This document shows, piece after piece, positions 25,459-34,027 of a stretch of 64,000 nt of DNA; position 1 is the stretch's first letter; every line of letters starts with the position of its first letter. The position numbers and the translations under genes were made by a program. This DNA comes from Plantibacter sp. ME-Dv--P-122b (GTDB lineage: Bacteria > Actinomycetota > Actinomycetes > Actinomycetales > Microbacteriaceae). The notes below the pieces were generated by a model. The model was not told the DNA's origin. It ran no database searches and saw only the letters and a list, made by a program, of their open reading frames with translations. The stretch is taken from contig NZ_JARVSC010000011.1 of the NCBI RefSeq assembly GCF_030209375.1, positions 62,001 through 126,000 on the forward strand, read 5' to 3'.

Positions 25459-27780
25459 ATGGGCAACGACGCCGGACGACAGGACCGAGCACGCGCAGGA
25501 TCGAAGCGGGACGGAGCGTTGCAGCCCGCAGGGGGCGGTGAGGCGGAACCCGTCCTGGTGCAGGATCCGGAGCTGCCGCCGACGGCGGTCGACGAGGCCG
25601 ACCTCGCCCCGCGATGGACCCCGGCGAAGGTGATCCTGTGGGTCGCCATCGCCCTCCTCGGTGGGCTCGCCTGGACGATGCTCGCCCTCGTGCGGGGTGA
25701 GACGGTCAACGCGATCTGGTTCGTCTTCGCGGCGGTCTGCACCTACCTCATCGCCTACCGCTTCTACTCGAAGCTCATCGAACGCAAGCTGCTGCGCCCC
25801 GACGACCGGCGGGCGACCCCGGCTGAGTACCTCGCCAACGGCAAGGACTTCGTCCCCACCGACCGCCGGGTGCTGTACGGCCACCACTTCGCGGCCATCG
25901 CCGGAGCCGGTCCACTCGTCGGCCCGGTGCTCGCGGCGCAGATGGGCTACCTGCCCGGCACCATCTGGATCATCATCGGCGTGATCCTGGCCGGTGCCGT
26001 GCAGGACTACCTCGTCCTCTTCTTCTCGATGCGCCGCGGCGGCCGCTCCCTCGGCCAGATGGCGCGCGACGAACTCGGCGTGATCGGCGGCACTGCGGCG
26101 ATCATCGCGACGCTCGCGATCATGGTCATCATCGTCGCGATCCTCGCCCTCGTCGTCGTCAACGCGCTCGGCGAGAGTCCGTGGGGCGTCTTCAGCGTCT
26201 CGATGACGATCCCGATCGCGCTCTTCATGGGCGTGTACCTGCGATTCATCCGGCCGGGCAAGATCACCGAGATCTCGATCATCGGCTTCGTCCTGCTCAT
26301 GTTCGCGATCGTCGCCGGCGGCTGGGTCGCCGAGACCGAGTGGGGCGCTGCGGCGTTCACCCTCGACCGCACGGTCATCGCCGTCGGGATCATCGTCTAC
26401 GGGTTCGTCGCCGCGATCCTGCCGGTGTGGCTGCTCCTCGCACCACGCGACTACCTCTCCACGTTCATGAAAATCGGCACGATCGTCATGCTGGCGGGAG
26501 CGATCGTCCTCGTCCGCCCGGAGATCACGGTCCCGGCGTTCAGCGAGTTCGCCGGTGGTGACGCCGGCCCGGTCGTGAGCGGCTCGCTCTTCCCGTTCCT
26601 CTTCGTCACGATCGCGTGCGGCGCCCTGTCCGGATTCCACGCGCTCATCGCCTCGGGCACCACGCCGAAGCTGATCGAGAAGGAGCGCCAGACCCGCTTC
26701 ATCGGGTACGGCGGCATGCTCATGGAATCGTTCGTCGCGATCATGGCCCTCGTCGCGGCACTGTCGATCGACCGCGGCATCTACTTCGCGATGAACTCCT
26801 CCGCAGCCGCGACGGGTGGCACCGTCGAGGGAGCGGTCGCCTTCGTGAACTCGCTCGGCCTCGCCGGGGTGAACCTCACGCCCGACGTGCTCACGCAGAC
26901 GGCGGCGAACGTGGGGGAGGAGTCGATCGTCTCCCGCACCGGCGGTGCGCCGACGCTCGCCCTCGGCCTCGCGCACATCATGCAGCAACTCATCGGCGGC
27001 ACGTCACTCATGTCGTTCTGGTACCACTTCGCGATCATGTTCGAGGCGCTGTTCATCCTCACCGCGGTCGACGCCGGGACACGCGTGGCGCGCTTCATGC
27101 TGCAGGACACCTTCGGCAACATCATCCCGAAGTTCCGCGACCCGGACTGGCGGGTCGGAGCGTGGATCTGCACCGCCGTGATGGTGGCGGCGTGGGGAGC
27201 GATCCTCATCATGGGTGTCACCGATCCACTCGGCGGGATCAACACCCTGTTCCCGCTGTTCGGCATCGCGAACCAGCTGCTCGCCGCCATCGCGCTCGCC
27301 GTCTGCATGGCGATCGTGGCGAAACGCGGGAACTTCCGCTGGCTGTGGATCGTCGCCGTCCCGTTGGCCTTCACAGCAGTGGTGACGATCACCGCGTCGA
27401 TGTTCAAGATCTTCTCGCCCGTGCCTGCCGTCGGCTACTGGGCCCAGAACGCGGCGTTCCGTGAGGCCCTCGCGGCGGGCGAGGACAGCTTCGGCAATGC
27501 ACCGACCCGGGCGGCGATGGAGGCGGTCGTGCGGAACACCACCGTGCAGGGGGTGCTCTCGATCCTGTTCGTGACCCTCGCGATCATCGTCATCTTCTTC
27601 GCGATCCTCCACACGGTGCGGTCGTTCCGCTCGGGCGGCGGGCCGAGCTCGGAGGACCCGGCGCTGCCGTCGCGCCGGTACGCGCCGGCGGGGCTCGTCG
27701 CCACGAAGGCGGAGCAGGCACTCGAGCGCGAGTGGTCGACCGTGGACGCCGACAAGCGACCCGCGCGGTCGGGGCACTGA
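25459..27780 (+). CDS. cstA: CstA, carbon-starvation/pyruvate transporter
   Basis: A 773-residue polytopic membrane protein of the CstA family, peptide or pyruvate uptake carriers induced when carbon runs low. A roughly 50-residue polar N-terminus precedes about 16 to 18 spans; conserved stretches include FYSKLIERKLLRPDDRRATP, FVPTDRRVLYGHHFAAIAGAGPLVGPVLAAQ (quoted in part) and NTLFPLFGIANQLLA. GGAGGA precedes ATG 25459. Its TGA overlaps the ATG of the small YbdD-like gene, the usual partner. It is downstream of the LacI gene but separated by 88 bases, so probably has its own promoter. Confidence 0.95.
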   Translation: MGNDAGRQDRARAGSKRDGALQPAGGGEAEPVLVQDPELPPTAVDEADLAPRWTPAKVILWVAIALLGGLAWTMLALVRGETVNAIWFVFAAVCTYLIAYRFYSKLIERKLLRPDDRRATPAEYLANGKDFVPTDRRVLYGHHFAAIAGAGPLVGPVLAAQMGYLPGTIWIIIGVILAGAVQDYLVLFFSMRRGGRSLGQMARDELGVIGGTAAIIATLAIMVIIVAILALVVVNALGESPWGVFSVSMTIPIALFMGVYLRFIRPGKITEISIIGFVLLMFAIVAGGWVAETEWGAAAFTLDRTVIAVGIIVYGFVAAILPVWLLLAPRDYLSTFMKIGTIVMLAGAIVLVRPEITVPAFSEFAGGDAGPVVSGSLFPFLFVTIACGALSGFHALIASGTTPKLIEKERQTRFIGYGGMLMESFVAIMALVAALSIDRGIYFAMNSSAAATGGTVEGAVAFVNSLGLAGVNLTPDVLTQTAANVGEESIVSRTGGAPTLALGLAHIMQQLIGGTSLMSFWYHFAIMFEALFILTAVDAGTRVARFMLQDTFGNIIPKFRDPDWRVGAWICTAVMVAAWGAILIMGVTDPLGGINTLFPLFGIANQLLAAIALAVCMAIVAKRGNFRWLWIVAVPLAFTAVVTITASMFKIFSPVPAVGYWAQNAAFREALAAGEDSFGNAPTRAAMEAVVRNTTVQGVLSILFVTLAIIVIFFAILHTVRSFRSGGGPSSEDPALPSRRYAPAGLVATKAEQALEREWSTVDADKRPARSGH

Positions 27781-27971
27781 TGGCCGGCTTGCGGCGGGGC
27801 TGGGCGTCGGTGCGGTGGTTCGTCACGTCGCTGATGGGCGACACCGCCTACGTCACCTACGTGGAGCACCAGCGTCGCGTCCATCCCGACGCGGCCGTCC
27901 CGGACGAGCGCACCTTCTGGCGCGAGCGCTTCGCGGAGCAGGACCGGACGCCCGGCTCGCGCTGCTGCTGA
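27780..27971 (+). CDS. YbdD/YjiX family small protein
   Basis: A 63-residue protein starting with the ATG of TGATG at the cstA stop. VRWFVTSLMGDTAYVTYVEHQ and the ERTFWRERF end match the YbdD/YjiX (DUF466) family, which is almost always encoded right after a CstA-type carrier and is thought to be needed for transport. Translational coupling fits this. A frame opens further upstream inside cstA but only the coupled start makes the family length. Confidence 0.9.
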   Translation: MAGLRRGWASVRWFVTSLMGDTAYVTYVEHQRRVHPDAAVPDERTFWRERFAEQDRTPGSRCC

Positions 27972-27988
27972 TCGACTGCTGCCGCAGC

Positions 27989-28504
27989 TCAGGTCCGCGA
28001 ACGTTGCTTCCAGCCGGTGAGTCGCTGGAAGCGTCTGCCGTCGATCGGGACTGTGCGGTCGGGCAACGAGAATGAGGCTTGGTGGGTTCCGCCGACGACC
28101 TTGGTGGTTTGCTCGGTGGCGGCAGCGACGCGCTGGGCGACCATGCCGACCGTCCCGGCTTCCCCCCGAAAGCCCCACACCGTGGTCGTGTACAGGATGG
28201 AGCCGTGCTCGGTCGGCCGGACGGCGACGGGCACCGCGCATCGTGCGAACGGTCGGCGCACGCCGAACAACGAGAGGAGCGGCACGACCTCCAGGGCGAA
28301 TCCACTCCAGTTCGAGGCCGCGTCATCCCCGATGACGGCGTAGCGGATGGCCCAGGGGCCGTCGGAGTACTCCTCGGGAGCCACGGCGAAACCGTCCGTC
28401 TGCAGTGCCGAGAGCAGTGCCGTCATGGTGTCGGCCGGCGGGAGCGGTGAAACGACCTCGTGCACGCGCACCATCGATCCCACGGAGAACGCGTGGCCAC
28501 TCAT
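27989..28504 (-). CDS. Hypothetical protein
   Basis: A 171-residue soluble protein with no family I recognise. From ATG 28504 it begins MSGHAFSVGSMVRVHEVV and contains a mixed alpha/beta pattern (FALEVVPLLSLFGVRRPFARC, LYTTTVWGFRGEAGTVGMVA) and a basic end. Ten bases separate it from the gene upstream on the same strand, so they are probably co-transcribed. It converges on the CstA pair. Codon use is like the neighbours, which supports a real gene. Confidence 0.55.
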   Translation of the reverse strand: MSGHAFSVGSMVRVHEVVSPLPPADTMTALLSALQTDGFAVAPEEYSDGPWAIRYAVIGDDAASNWSGFALEVVPLLSLFGVRRPFARCAVPVAVRPTEHGSILYTTTVWGFRGEAGTVGMVAQRVAAATEQTTKVVGGTHQASFSLPDRTVPIDGRRFQRLTGWKQRSRT

Positions 28505-28514
28505 GCCGGCGCCC

Positions 28515-28811
28515 CTACTGGTCCACCGCGTGGACGGAGAGGACGACCTGCTCCTCCGGCACGAGCGCCTCGAGGGCCTTGCGAGCGCTCGGGTAGTCGC
28601 GGCCCTCGGCCTCGATGGTGCGGGTGGCCGTCGGCCGGAACACCGCAGTGCCGACGAGGTCGCCGTTCACCCGGCCACCGCCGTGCAGCCCGGCGAGGGC
28701 GTGCCCGGGCGGGGTGGAGGCGAGGACGGCGGCACGCAGGGCGGCGACGTCGGGTGCGGAGGCTTCGGTGGTGATGGTCGCGCGGTCGCGGACGGTGGCG
28801 ATGAGCTTCAC
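28515..28811 (-). CDS. Hypothetical small protein
   Basis: A 98-residue protein, MKLIATVRDRATITTEASAP onward, with AVLASTPPGHALAGLHGGG in the middle and an acidic end. The GTG at 28811 is the only upstream start, as a TGA lies two codons before it. No domain is recognised; the alternation of charged and aliphatic residues suggests a small alpha/beta fold. It is upstream of, and probably co-transcribed with, the 171-residue gene. Confidence 0.55.
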   Translation of the reverse strand: MKLIATVRDRATITTEASAPDVAALRAAVLASTPPGHALAGLHGGGRVNGDLVGTAVFRPTATRTIEAEGRDYPSARKALEALVPEEQVVLSVHAVDQ

Positions 28812-28895
28812 CTTTCAAGCCTACGGAACGTCGTGATTCCGCCGCACCCTCTCCTGTCCCTGAGGAGGGACCTCCCGAATCCGGTGGTCATCTTC

Positions 28896-28919
28896 CGGTC
28901 CCTGAGCTTGTCGAAGGGC
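28896..28919 (+). repeat. Dispersed REP-like repeat, copy 1
   Basis: CGGTCCCTGAGCTTGTCGA followed by AGGGC. The same core, CCTGAGC-TGTCGAAGGG, recurs three times at 30272-30379, so the DUF222-HNH gene is bracketed by copies. A separate small hairpin, GTCCCT-GAGG-AGGGAC, lies at 28856-28871. The 179 bases before the HNH gene hold nothing else I can identify. Confidence 0.8.
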
Positions 28920-28990
28920 ACACGAAGAGACTCTCACAACCGCTCGAACTCAGCATCTGGAATGTCAGTGGTCCATGGTGGACTGGTGTC

Positions 28991-30262
28991 ATGACCGAGA
29001 CCACCCTCACCGCGACCCTCGTCGGCGACGAATACGCCGCGCAGCTCGCGGAGTTCTCGGACGAGTGGGCCGAGCTCCATCGCCAGCAGGCGGTCCTGGA
29101 CGCGCGGAAGGCGCGCCTCCTGGCCCGCTCTGCCGCCTATGCGGACGCCTTTGCAGACGCCACGGTCCCGGCCATGTTCCCGCCGGCCGAGCGCCTGGCG
29201 CTCTCCCGCCGGTCGACCTGTGCGGCCCTCGCGATGGCGACCCGCACGCCGGAACGGACGATACAGCGTGCGACGAACGACGCCGAACGTCTCGTCAACG
29301 ACGCACCAGCCGTGCTCGAGTCGCTGGAGGCAGGCCGTATCTCGGTGCGGCATGCACAGGTGATCACGGACCAGCTCTGCGACGTCCCGACCGCGGGCCG
29401 GGCGGTGTTCCTCGAACAGGTGCTGCCGGTCGCCGAGAACGCGACCGCCTCGTATCTCCGACACCGCGCCCGAGTGCTCCGCGAGCGGCTCCACCCCGAG
29501 TCCATCACCGCACGCTCCAAGCGTTCCGAGGCGGACCGTCGGGTGGAGTTCGAGCCGGCCGCCGACGGCATGGCGTGGGTCCACCTGTTCACCACGGCAC
29601 CGATCGCGCAGGGCATCGCGGAGCGCATCGAGGCCGCCGCTGCGGAGTCGCGCGCCGCGGGTGACACCCGCACCTGCGCGCAGCTGCAGGCAGACGCCCT
29701 CGCGGCACTCGCGCTCACCGGTGTGACCCCGCAAGATGTCATGTCGAGCACGGTCCTTCCGCACCCGATCGAGGTGCAGGAGCACATCAAGCCCACTGTG
29801 CAGATCACCGTCCCCGCCCTGAGCCTGGCCGGCGTGAGCGACGCTCCGGCGACGCTCGACGGCTACGGTCCGATCGACCCGGAGACCGCCGCACGCATCG
29901 CGGTCAACGCGCCCAGCTTCACCCGGATCCTCGTCCAGCCGGAGTCCGGCGCGGTCCTGTCCGTCGGGCGGAACCAGTACCGCGTTCCGGCCGACCTCCA
30001 ACGCGCGGTGCGGCTGCGGGACGGCACGTGTCGGGCACCTGGCTGCGGCAGACGCGCCCGGGCGTGCGACTTGGATCACTCGGTCGCGTGGGAGGACGGC
30101 GGGACGACGGGTGTCGGCAATCTCGCTTGCCTGTGCCGACATCATCACCGGATGAAGCATCTGCCGGGCTGGAACCTCGACCACGGGCCGGGCGGGGTCC
30201 TCGACTGGACGACACCCGACGGGAAGCACCACCGGACCGAACCGGACCCGGCACCGTTCTGA
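28991..30262 (+). CDS. DUF222 / HNH endonuclease signature protein
   Basis: A 423-residue protein with an N-terminal, largely helical DUF222 region (about 20 to 300) and a C-terminal HNH nuclease domain: CRAPGCGRRARACDLDHSVAWEDGG with the metal-site C/H pairs, then LACLCRHHHRMKH. Such proteins are present in many copies in Actinobacteria; they are often called 13E12-repeat family proteins, and their activity and role are unsettled, with mobile-element and DNA-repair ideas both proposed. No ATG-proximal Shine-Dalgarno stands out. The gene sits between copies of a dispersed repeat, which suggests movement or recombination around it. Confidence 0.9.
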   Translation: MTETTLTATLVGDEYAAQLAEFSDEWAELHRQQAVLDARKARLLARSAAYADAFADATVPAMFPPAERLALSRRSTCAALAMATRTPERTIQRATNDAERLVNDAPAVLESLEAGRISVRHAQVITDQLCDVPTAGRAVFLEQVLPVAENATASYLRHRARVLRERLHPESITARSKRSEADRRVEFEPAADGMAWVHLFTTAPIAQGIAERIEAAAAESRAAGDTRTCAQLQADALAALALTGVTPQDVMSSTVLPHPIEVQEHIKPTVQITVPALSLAGVSDAPATLDGYGPIDPETAARIAVNAPSFTRILVQPESGAVLSVGRNQYRVPADLQRAVRLRDGTCRAPGCGRRARACDLDHSVAWEDGGTTGVGNLACLCRHHHRMKHLPGWNLDHGPGGVLDWTTPDGKHHRTEPDPAPF

Positions 30263-30271
30263 CCACCTCCG

Positions 30272-30379
30272 GCCCCTGAGCCGGTCGAAGGGCGGGTTGC
30301 TTGTGGGCACTTCGACAGGCTCAGTGACCGGAGCAGGTCTCCTCGGGGTGTCTCGGTCCCCGAGCTTGTCGAAGGGCGG
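30272..30379. repeat. REP-like repeat cluster, copies 2 to 4
   Basis: Three units in about 110 bases: CCCTGAGCCGGTCGAAGGGC at 30273-30292, the same motif inverted at 30308-30330 (CACTTCGACAGGCTCAGTG), and CCCCGAGCTTGTCGAAGGGC at 30358-30377. Inverted neighbours can fold into a long hairpin. They fill most of the 144-base gap after the HNH gene. Confidence 0.85.
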
Positions 30380-30406
30380 AAGGGTCGCTCCGGACGCGGC
30401 TCGAGG

Positions 30407-30904
30407 GTGTCCTCCGATACGCTGCCTGCCGTGGAGATCAGGGAGATGCAAGCGGCCTTCGATGACGCGTTCGACCAGGCGGTGGTGTTCCACGGCTTCA
30501 CGGAGTACATGCGCGACTACGAGATGGTCGTCCAGATCGTCTCCGCTCCGAGTACGGGCATCCCGATGAGGTCCGTGCGCTACCTCTTCGTCAACTGCGT
30601 GCAGGCCGACGTGTCGACGGTGCTTCCACCGGACCTCTGGGCGCGTTCGTTGGACGACCGACTGCTCGAGCTCGGCACGGACGTTGACGGGTACGTCTGG
30701 GGTGTCAGAGAGCAGGGCCTCTATCCGGGGTTCGAACTGCTGCCTGACTCGGAGATCGCACGGTCCTGGTCGACGTCGGTGGGGATCCCCTTCCATGCGG
30801 TTCGCATGCGGTCGAACGCCCACGACATCAGTCTGGTGTTCTCGCACCTCCGCGTCACGGAGCTGGCTCCCGGCTATGCCCCGTTCAGGGTCGAGCCTGC
30901 GTAG
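30407..30904 (+). CDS. YxiG-like hypothetical protein
   Basis: A 165-residue protein; the part from residue 12 (MQAAFDDAFDQAVVFHGFTE, then YMRDYEMVVQ) resembles the short YxiG-like family known from Bacillus and Actinobacteria, of unknown function, sometimes encoded near polymorphic toxin loci. GTG 30407 or GTG 30431 could be the start; neither has a good Shine-Dalgarno. No signal peptide or membrane span. Nothing toxin-like is adjacent here. Family assignment is from pattern memory and is tentative. Confidence 0.5.
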   Translation: MSSDTLPAVEIREMQAAFDDAFDQAVVFHGFTEYMRDYEMVVQIVSAPSTGIPMRSVRYLFVNCVQADVSTVLPPDLWARSLDDRLLELGTDVDGYVWGVREQGLYPGFELLPDSEIARSWSTSVGIPFHAVRMRSNAHDISLVFSHLRVTELAPGYAPFRVEPA

Positions 30905-30966
30905 CCACCGGGACACTCGGGATCGGACTGCGCGCAACGCTCGTGTACCGTCGAGACGAGCGTTGT

Positions 30967-30986
30967 ACCTCAATGCAGCTTGAGGT
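30967..30986 (+). promoter_or_regulatory. SoxR operator in the soxR promoter
   Basis: ACCTCAA and TTGAGGT arms with a six-base spacer reproduce the known SoxR box CCTCAA-N6-TTGAGG. TTGTAC at 30963 overlaps its left edge as a -35-like element. The box covers an upstream in-frame ATG (30973), which argues for the later GTG start of soxR and for autoregulation. Confidence 0.85.
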
Positions 30987-31014
30987 CGGATCCCGGAAGG
31001 CCAGGTGCGACACC

Positions 31015-31458
31015 GTGCACAGCCCGGACGAGTTGCTCAGTGTCGGCGAGATGAGTCGCCGTACCGGTGTCGCGGTGTCCGCGCTGCACTACTACGAGCG
31101 ACTCGGTCTCATCGGGTCCGAGCGGACCGCCGGCAACCAGCGGCGATACCCCCGGCACATGCTGCGTCGCGTCGCGCTCATCTCGGTCGCGAAGCGCCTC
31201 GGTATCCCGCTCGAGGACGTGGCGGAGGCGTTCGCCGACGTGCCGCTCTCCAGCACCCCGAGTCACGAGGACTGGCAGCGTGCCTCCCGCCGCTGGCAGA
31301 AGGTCCTCGAACAGCGCCGCCGCGGGATCGAGCGACTCGAACGTGAGCTCACCGGCTGCATCGGCTGCGGCTGCCTCTCGATGAAGGCGTGCACGCTCCT
31401 CAACCCCGACGACGAGCTCGGCGACACCGGCACCGGCGCCAGACGCATCCCGGTCTGA
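31015..31458 (+). CDS. soxR: SoxR redox-sensing MerR-family activator
   Basis: A 147-residue MerR-type regulator. HTH and wing (LLSVGEMSRRTGVAVSALHY) are followed by a coiled-coil dimerisation helix and the [2Fe-2S] cluster motif C115-x2-C118-x-C120-x5-C126 (CIGCGCLSMKAC). In actinobacteria SoxR senses redox-cycling compounds and turns on oxidoreductases or pumps. I take GTG 31015, because the ATG at 30973 lies inside the SoxR box. No soxS is present, as expected for this phylum; no other SoxR box was noticed by eye in the window. Confidence 0.95.
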   Translation: MHSPDELLSVGEMSRRTGVAVSALHYYERLGLIGSERTAGNQRRYPRHMLRRVALISVAKRLGIPLEDVAEAFADVPLSSTPSHEDWQRASRRWQKVLEQRRRGIERLERELTGCIGCGCLSMKACTLLNPDDELGDTGTGARRIPV

Positions 31459-31476
31459 GTGGCGGCGGCCCGGTGT

Positions 31477-31866
31477 TCAGCCGTCGCGGCGTTGTCCGAA
31501 CGTGGCTGGATCGACCGGGCGCAGCCGCTTCGGCAGCCCCTCGACGACGAGCAGGTACGACTCCGTGACGAGGTCGTCCACGAACGCCGGTTCGAGCTCG
31601 CCGTCCGGCTTGAGCGAGATCCAGTGTCGTTTGTTCATGTGGTAGCCGGGGATGATGTCCGGGAAGGCCTCGCGCAGGCTGTGGCTGTCCTCAGGCCTCG
31701 CCTTCAGGGTGACGATGGGTTCGCCCGTCGCCCCCGTCTGCAGCATGAAGACCTTGCCGCGAACCTTGTAGACGTCCCACTCCTCGCCGAACGGGTGCGT
31801 CAGCTCCGCGCCGGGGAGTTCAACGGCGCGGCGTGCCGCCCGCTCCTGCAGCTCCGAGCCGTGCAT
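31477..31866 (-). CDS. MmcQ/YjbR family protein
   Basis: A 129-residue protein with the YjbR pattern: an N-terminal helix, FGEEWDVYKVRGKVFML, VTLKARPEDSHSLREAFP, GYHMNKRHWISL and a C-terminal helix ending SYLLVVEGLPKRLR. The fold is CyaY-like and a DNA-binding role has been proposed for the family. GAGGAGG lies about seven bases before ATG 31866. It converges on soxR and is followed on the same strand by nothing, while the hypothetical gene at 31890 precedes it by 23 bases and may be in the same transcript. Confidence 0.88.
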   Translation of the reverse strand: MHGSELQERAARRAVELPGAELTHPFGEEWDVYKVRGKVFMLQTGATGEPIVTLKARPEDSHSLREAFPDIIPGYHMNKRHWISLKPDGELEPAFVDDLVTESYLLVVEGLPKRLRPVDPATFGQRRDG

Positions 31867-31889
31867 CGTGATCCTCCTCGGTGTCGACG

Positions 31890-32411
31890 TCAGCTCTGGT
31901 CCTGTGCCGGACGGAGCCTTGCCAGGTTCGGCAGCGGAGACCAGGCACCCAGGCGCGGGTAGTCGATCGTCACGCCGGCGACGCCGAGCTCGCCGAAGGA
32001 GATCACCCAGTCGATCGCCGCGGGCATCGGGATCGCGAGGAGCGACACCGTGGCGTCCGGCGGGACGAGCCCGTTCGCGTACGCGGCCTCCTGCGCTCGT
32101 GTCCCGCTGCTGTAGATGCAGAGCAGGTTGCCGGGCTCAGCGCCGATCGCGTACGGCCGCGGGTTGTCCTCCGGACCACGGTTGATGAAGACCCACCGGT
32201 CGAGTGCGGCGACCGCCCGCCAGAGTCGGATCTGTGCGTCGATGTCGTCAGGCGCCGCCCGGCAGGCCTCGTTCAATGCGTCGAGTTCGGCCAGGACCTC
32301 GGGAGCGGGTTCGAGGGTGCGGCCCTGGTTCGGTTGTGCTGGGGCGTCGGCGTGCTCATCGTTCGGGCTGTCATCGTTCGGGCTGTCATCGCGGCGGAAC
32401 GGGTTCTTCAT
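31890..32411 (-). CDS. Hypothetical protein, SseB-like
   Basis: A 173-residue soluble protein. An acidic, low-complexity start contains a duplicated five-residue unit DSPND, encoded by two copies of a 15-base repeat near 32360-32389. The remainder (about 40 to 170) has AALDRWVFINRGPED, LLCIYSSGTRAQEAAY and a C-terminal strand pattern that resembles SseB N-terminal domains; this is tentative. ATG 32411 is favoured over GTG 32417 because GAGGA is seven bases upstream of it. It probably shares a transcript with the YjbR gene. Confidence 0.5.
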   Translation of the reverse strand: MKNPFRRDDSPNDDSPNDEHADAPAQPNQGRTLEPAPEVLAELDALNEACRAAPDDIDAQIRLWRAVAALDRWVFINRGPEDNPRPYAIGAEPGNLLCIYSSGTRAQEAAYANGLVPPDATVSLLAIPMPAAIDWVISFGELGVAGVTIDYPRLGAWSPLPNLARLRPAQDQS

Positions 32412-32491
32412 GGTCACTTCCTCGTGGCTCGGGATCCGGGTTCGGGGACGTGGCCAACGCTATCGCAGCGGTCCGGCGGGCGGTCGGATGC

Positions 32492-33292
32492 TCAGAACGC
32501 ACTCCCGAAGGCGAGGGCTTCCGCCGCCGCCTGCGCGGGCGAGCCGAAGAACGCCGGGCCGTGTCCGGGTAGCACGACGGAGGCCGGGAGCCCGGCCAGC
32601 GTGGTCAACGACTGGCGGGCGCGCTGCAGGTCGCCGTGGAACATCTCGGGGAGCAGCTGCGGCCCGTCGTGGGGGCTGGTGGGGTGCGCGGTGACGAGTG
32701 CGTCGCCCGCGACGAGGACGCCGTGCTCGACGAGGAGGAATCCGAGGTGGCCGCGCGTGTGGCCGGGGAGGGGGAGCGGGCGGACCGCGACCCCGAGAGC
32801 AGCCCGGAGCTCGGGCACGTCCTCGATCGCGGTGACCGACGTCGGCGGCACGACCTCGAGTCCGCCGGCCTCGACGGCATGGCTGACCCAGGCGGCGACC
32901 CCGGGACGCTCGAGGTGGGGTTGGACGTCGGCGAGCCCGACCTGCTCGAGCACCTCCCGGCGGACGTTGGGGATCTCGTCGCGGGACGCGAGGATGTCAC
33001 ACGCCGCCAACCCGGCGATGAATGTCGCATTGCCGATGTGGTCGCTGTGTCCGTGGGTGAGGAGGATCGCCTGCACGTCCTCGACCGCGTAGCCGAGCGC
33101 GCCGAGGGTCGCGGTGACGGCCGCGCCGTCGCCGGGGTAGCCGGTGTCGATGAGGACCGGCCCGAGGTCGCCCTCGACGATGATCCAGTTGACGGACGGG
33201 CCCTGCACGAGGTGCACCCGATCCGCGACCGTGGTGTTGCGGGTGGTGCCGTTCGGCACGGCGTCGAGGTGCGCGGGGTCGCTCTGGGACAT
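32492..33292 (-). CDS. Metallo-beta-lactamase-fold hydrolase (lactonase-like)
   Basis: A 266-residue MBL-fold enzyme. The zinc motif HxHxDH is H80-G-H82-S-D84-H85, with later ligands in PLPGHTRGHLG, AGDAL and LPGHGP. The overall layout is that of lactonases and glyoxalase-II-like hydrolases. GGAAGGA precedes ATG 33292. It follows the TetR gene by 43 bases on the same strand, so it is probably the regulated target. Because that TetR looks like gamma-butyrolactone receptors, degradation of a lactone or other signal is an attractive but unproved role. Confidence 0.88.
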   Translation of the reverse strand: MSQSDPAHLDAVPNGTTRNTTVADRVHLVQGPSVNWIIVEGDLGPVLIDTGYPGDGAAVTATLGALGYAVEDVQAILLTHGHSDHIGNATFIAGLAACDILASRDEIPNVRREVLEQVGLADVQPHLERPGVAAWVSHAVEAGGLEVVPPTSVTAIEDVPELRAALGVAVRPLPLPGHTRGHLGFLLVEHGVLVAGDALVTAHPTSPHDGPQLLPEMFHGDLQRARQSLTTLAGLPASVVLPGHGPAFFGSPAQAAAEALAFGSAF

Positions 33293-33335
33293 GGGCGTCC
33301 TTCCGATTGCGGAGACGGGGTTCGGGGGAGGGGGG

Positions 33336-33986
33336 TCAGTGCTCGGCAGGTCCGGCGACGAGCCCATGAGCGGCCGCTGCGGCGGTCGTCGTGGCCGCGG
33401 CGCCGGCGGGGTCGACGGTCGCGAGGATCGGCCGGATCAGGGTGATCAGTCGCTCGCTGAGCTCGGCCGCATCGTCGTCGCCCACCGTCGTGGTCACGAG
33501 TCCGAAGCATGCGTCGAGCAGGACGTCTGCGACGCCGTCGAGGTCCGGGAGGTCGAGATCGTGCGCTGCGGCCTCCATGCGGAGGTTCAGGCGGGTGTAG
33601 GCCCGCCAGTCGAACACCGTGTAGACCGGGTCGTCCATCCGTGGCAGTTCGTGCAGGAGCCGGATGGCGCCCATGGCGATGGGGGATCGCTGCGCCTCCT
33701 GGGCGGAGGCGAGGATCATCGTCACCCAGCGGAGCGCGCCGTAGGGCGCGCCGATCCGTGCGTCCGCCGCCTGCCATCGTTCGTCCTGCTCCGCGATGAC
33801 CGCGTGCGCGAGGCTCCGTTTCGACGGGAACAGGTGGTACCCGATGACCGACTTCGGCTTGCCCATGACGGACGCGATGCCGGAGAACGAGGTCCCGGCG
33901 TAACCGTTCCGACCGAACTCGAGTCCGGCGGCGTCGATGATCTCGTCGCGGACCTGGCTCATCGCGTACTGGCGCAGACCGCTCAC
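33336..33986 (-). CDS. TetR-family regulator, butyrolactone-receptor-like
   Basis: A 216-residue TetR repressor. The HTH, GTSFSGIASVMGKPKSVIGY, and the following LFPSKRSLAHAVIAEQ resemble the ScbR/ArpA group of gamma-butyrolactone receptors; the ligand domain and an Ala/Thr-rich tail follow. GTG 33986 has GAAGGAG six bases upstream, better than ATG 33962. Three identical-architecture operators in the leader indicate autoregulation, and the MBL hydrolase gene is downstream in the same transcript. Ligand type is inference. Confidence 0.88.
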   Translation of the reverse strand: MSGLRQYAMSQVRDEIIDAAGLEFGRNGYAGTSFSGIASVMGKPKSVIGYHLFPSKRSLAHAVIAEQDERWQAADARIGAPYGALRWVTMILASAQEAQRSPIAMGAIRLLHELPRMDDPVYTVFDWRAYTRLNLRMEAAAHDLDLPDLDGVADVLLDACFGLVTTTVGDDDAAELSERLITLIRPILATVDPAGAAATTTAAAAAHGLVAGPAEH

Positions 33987-34027
33987 GAGCGCTCCTTCGA
34001 GGTGGAGGGCCCGGGGCTCGGGCCGCT

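Noticed and set aside
28812-30406. DUF222-HNH gene with flanking repeats as an insertion sequence or transposon
   Set aside because: No transposase, terminal inverted repeats or target duplications are visible; kept only as an association of repeats with the gene.
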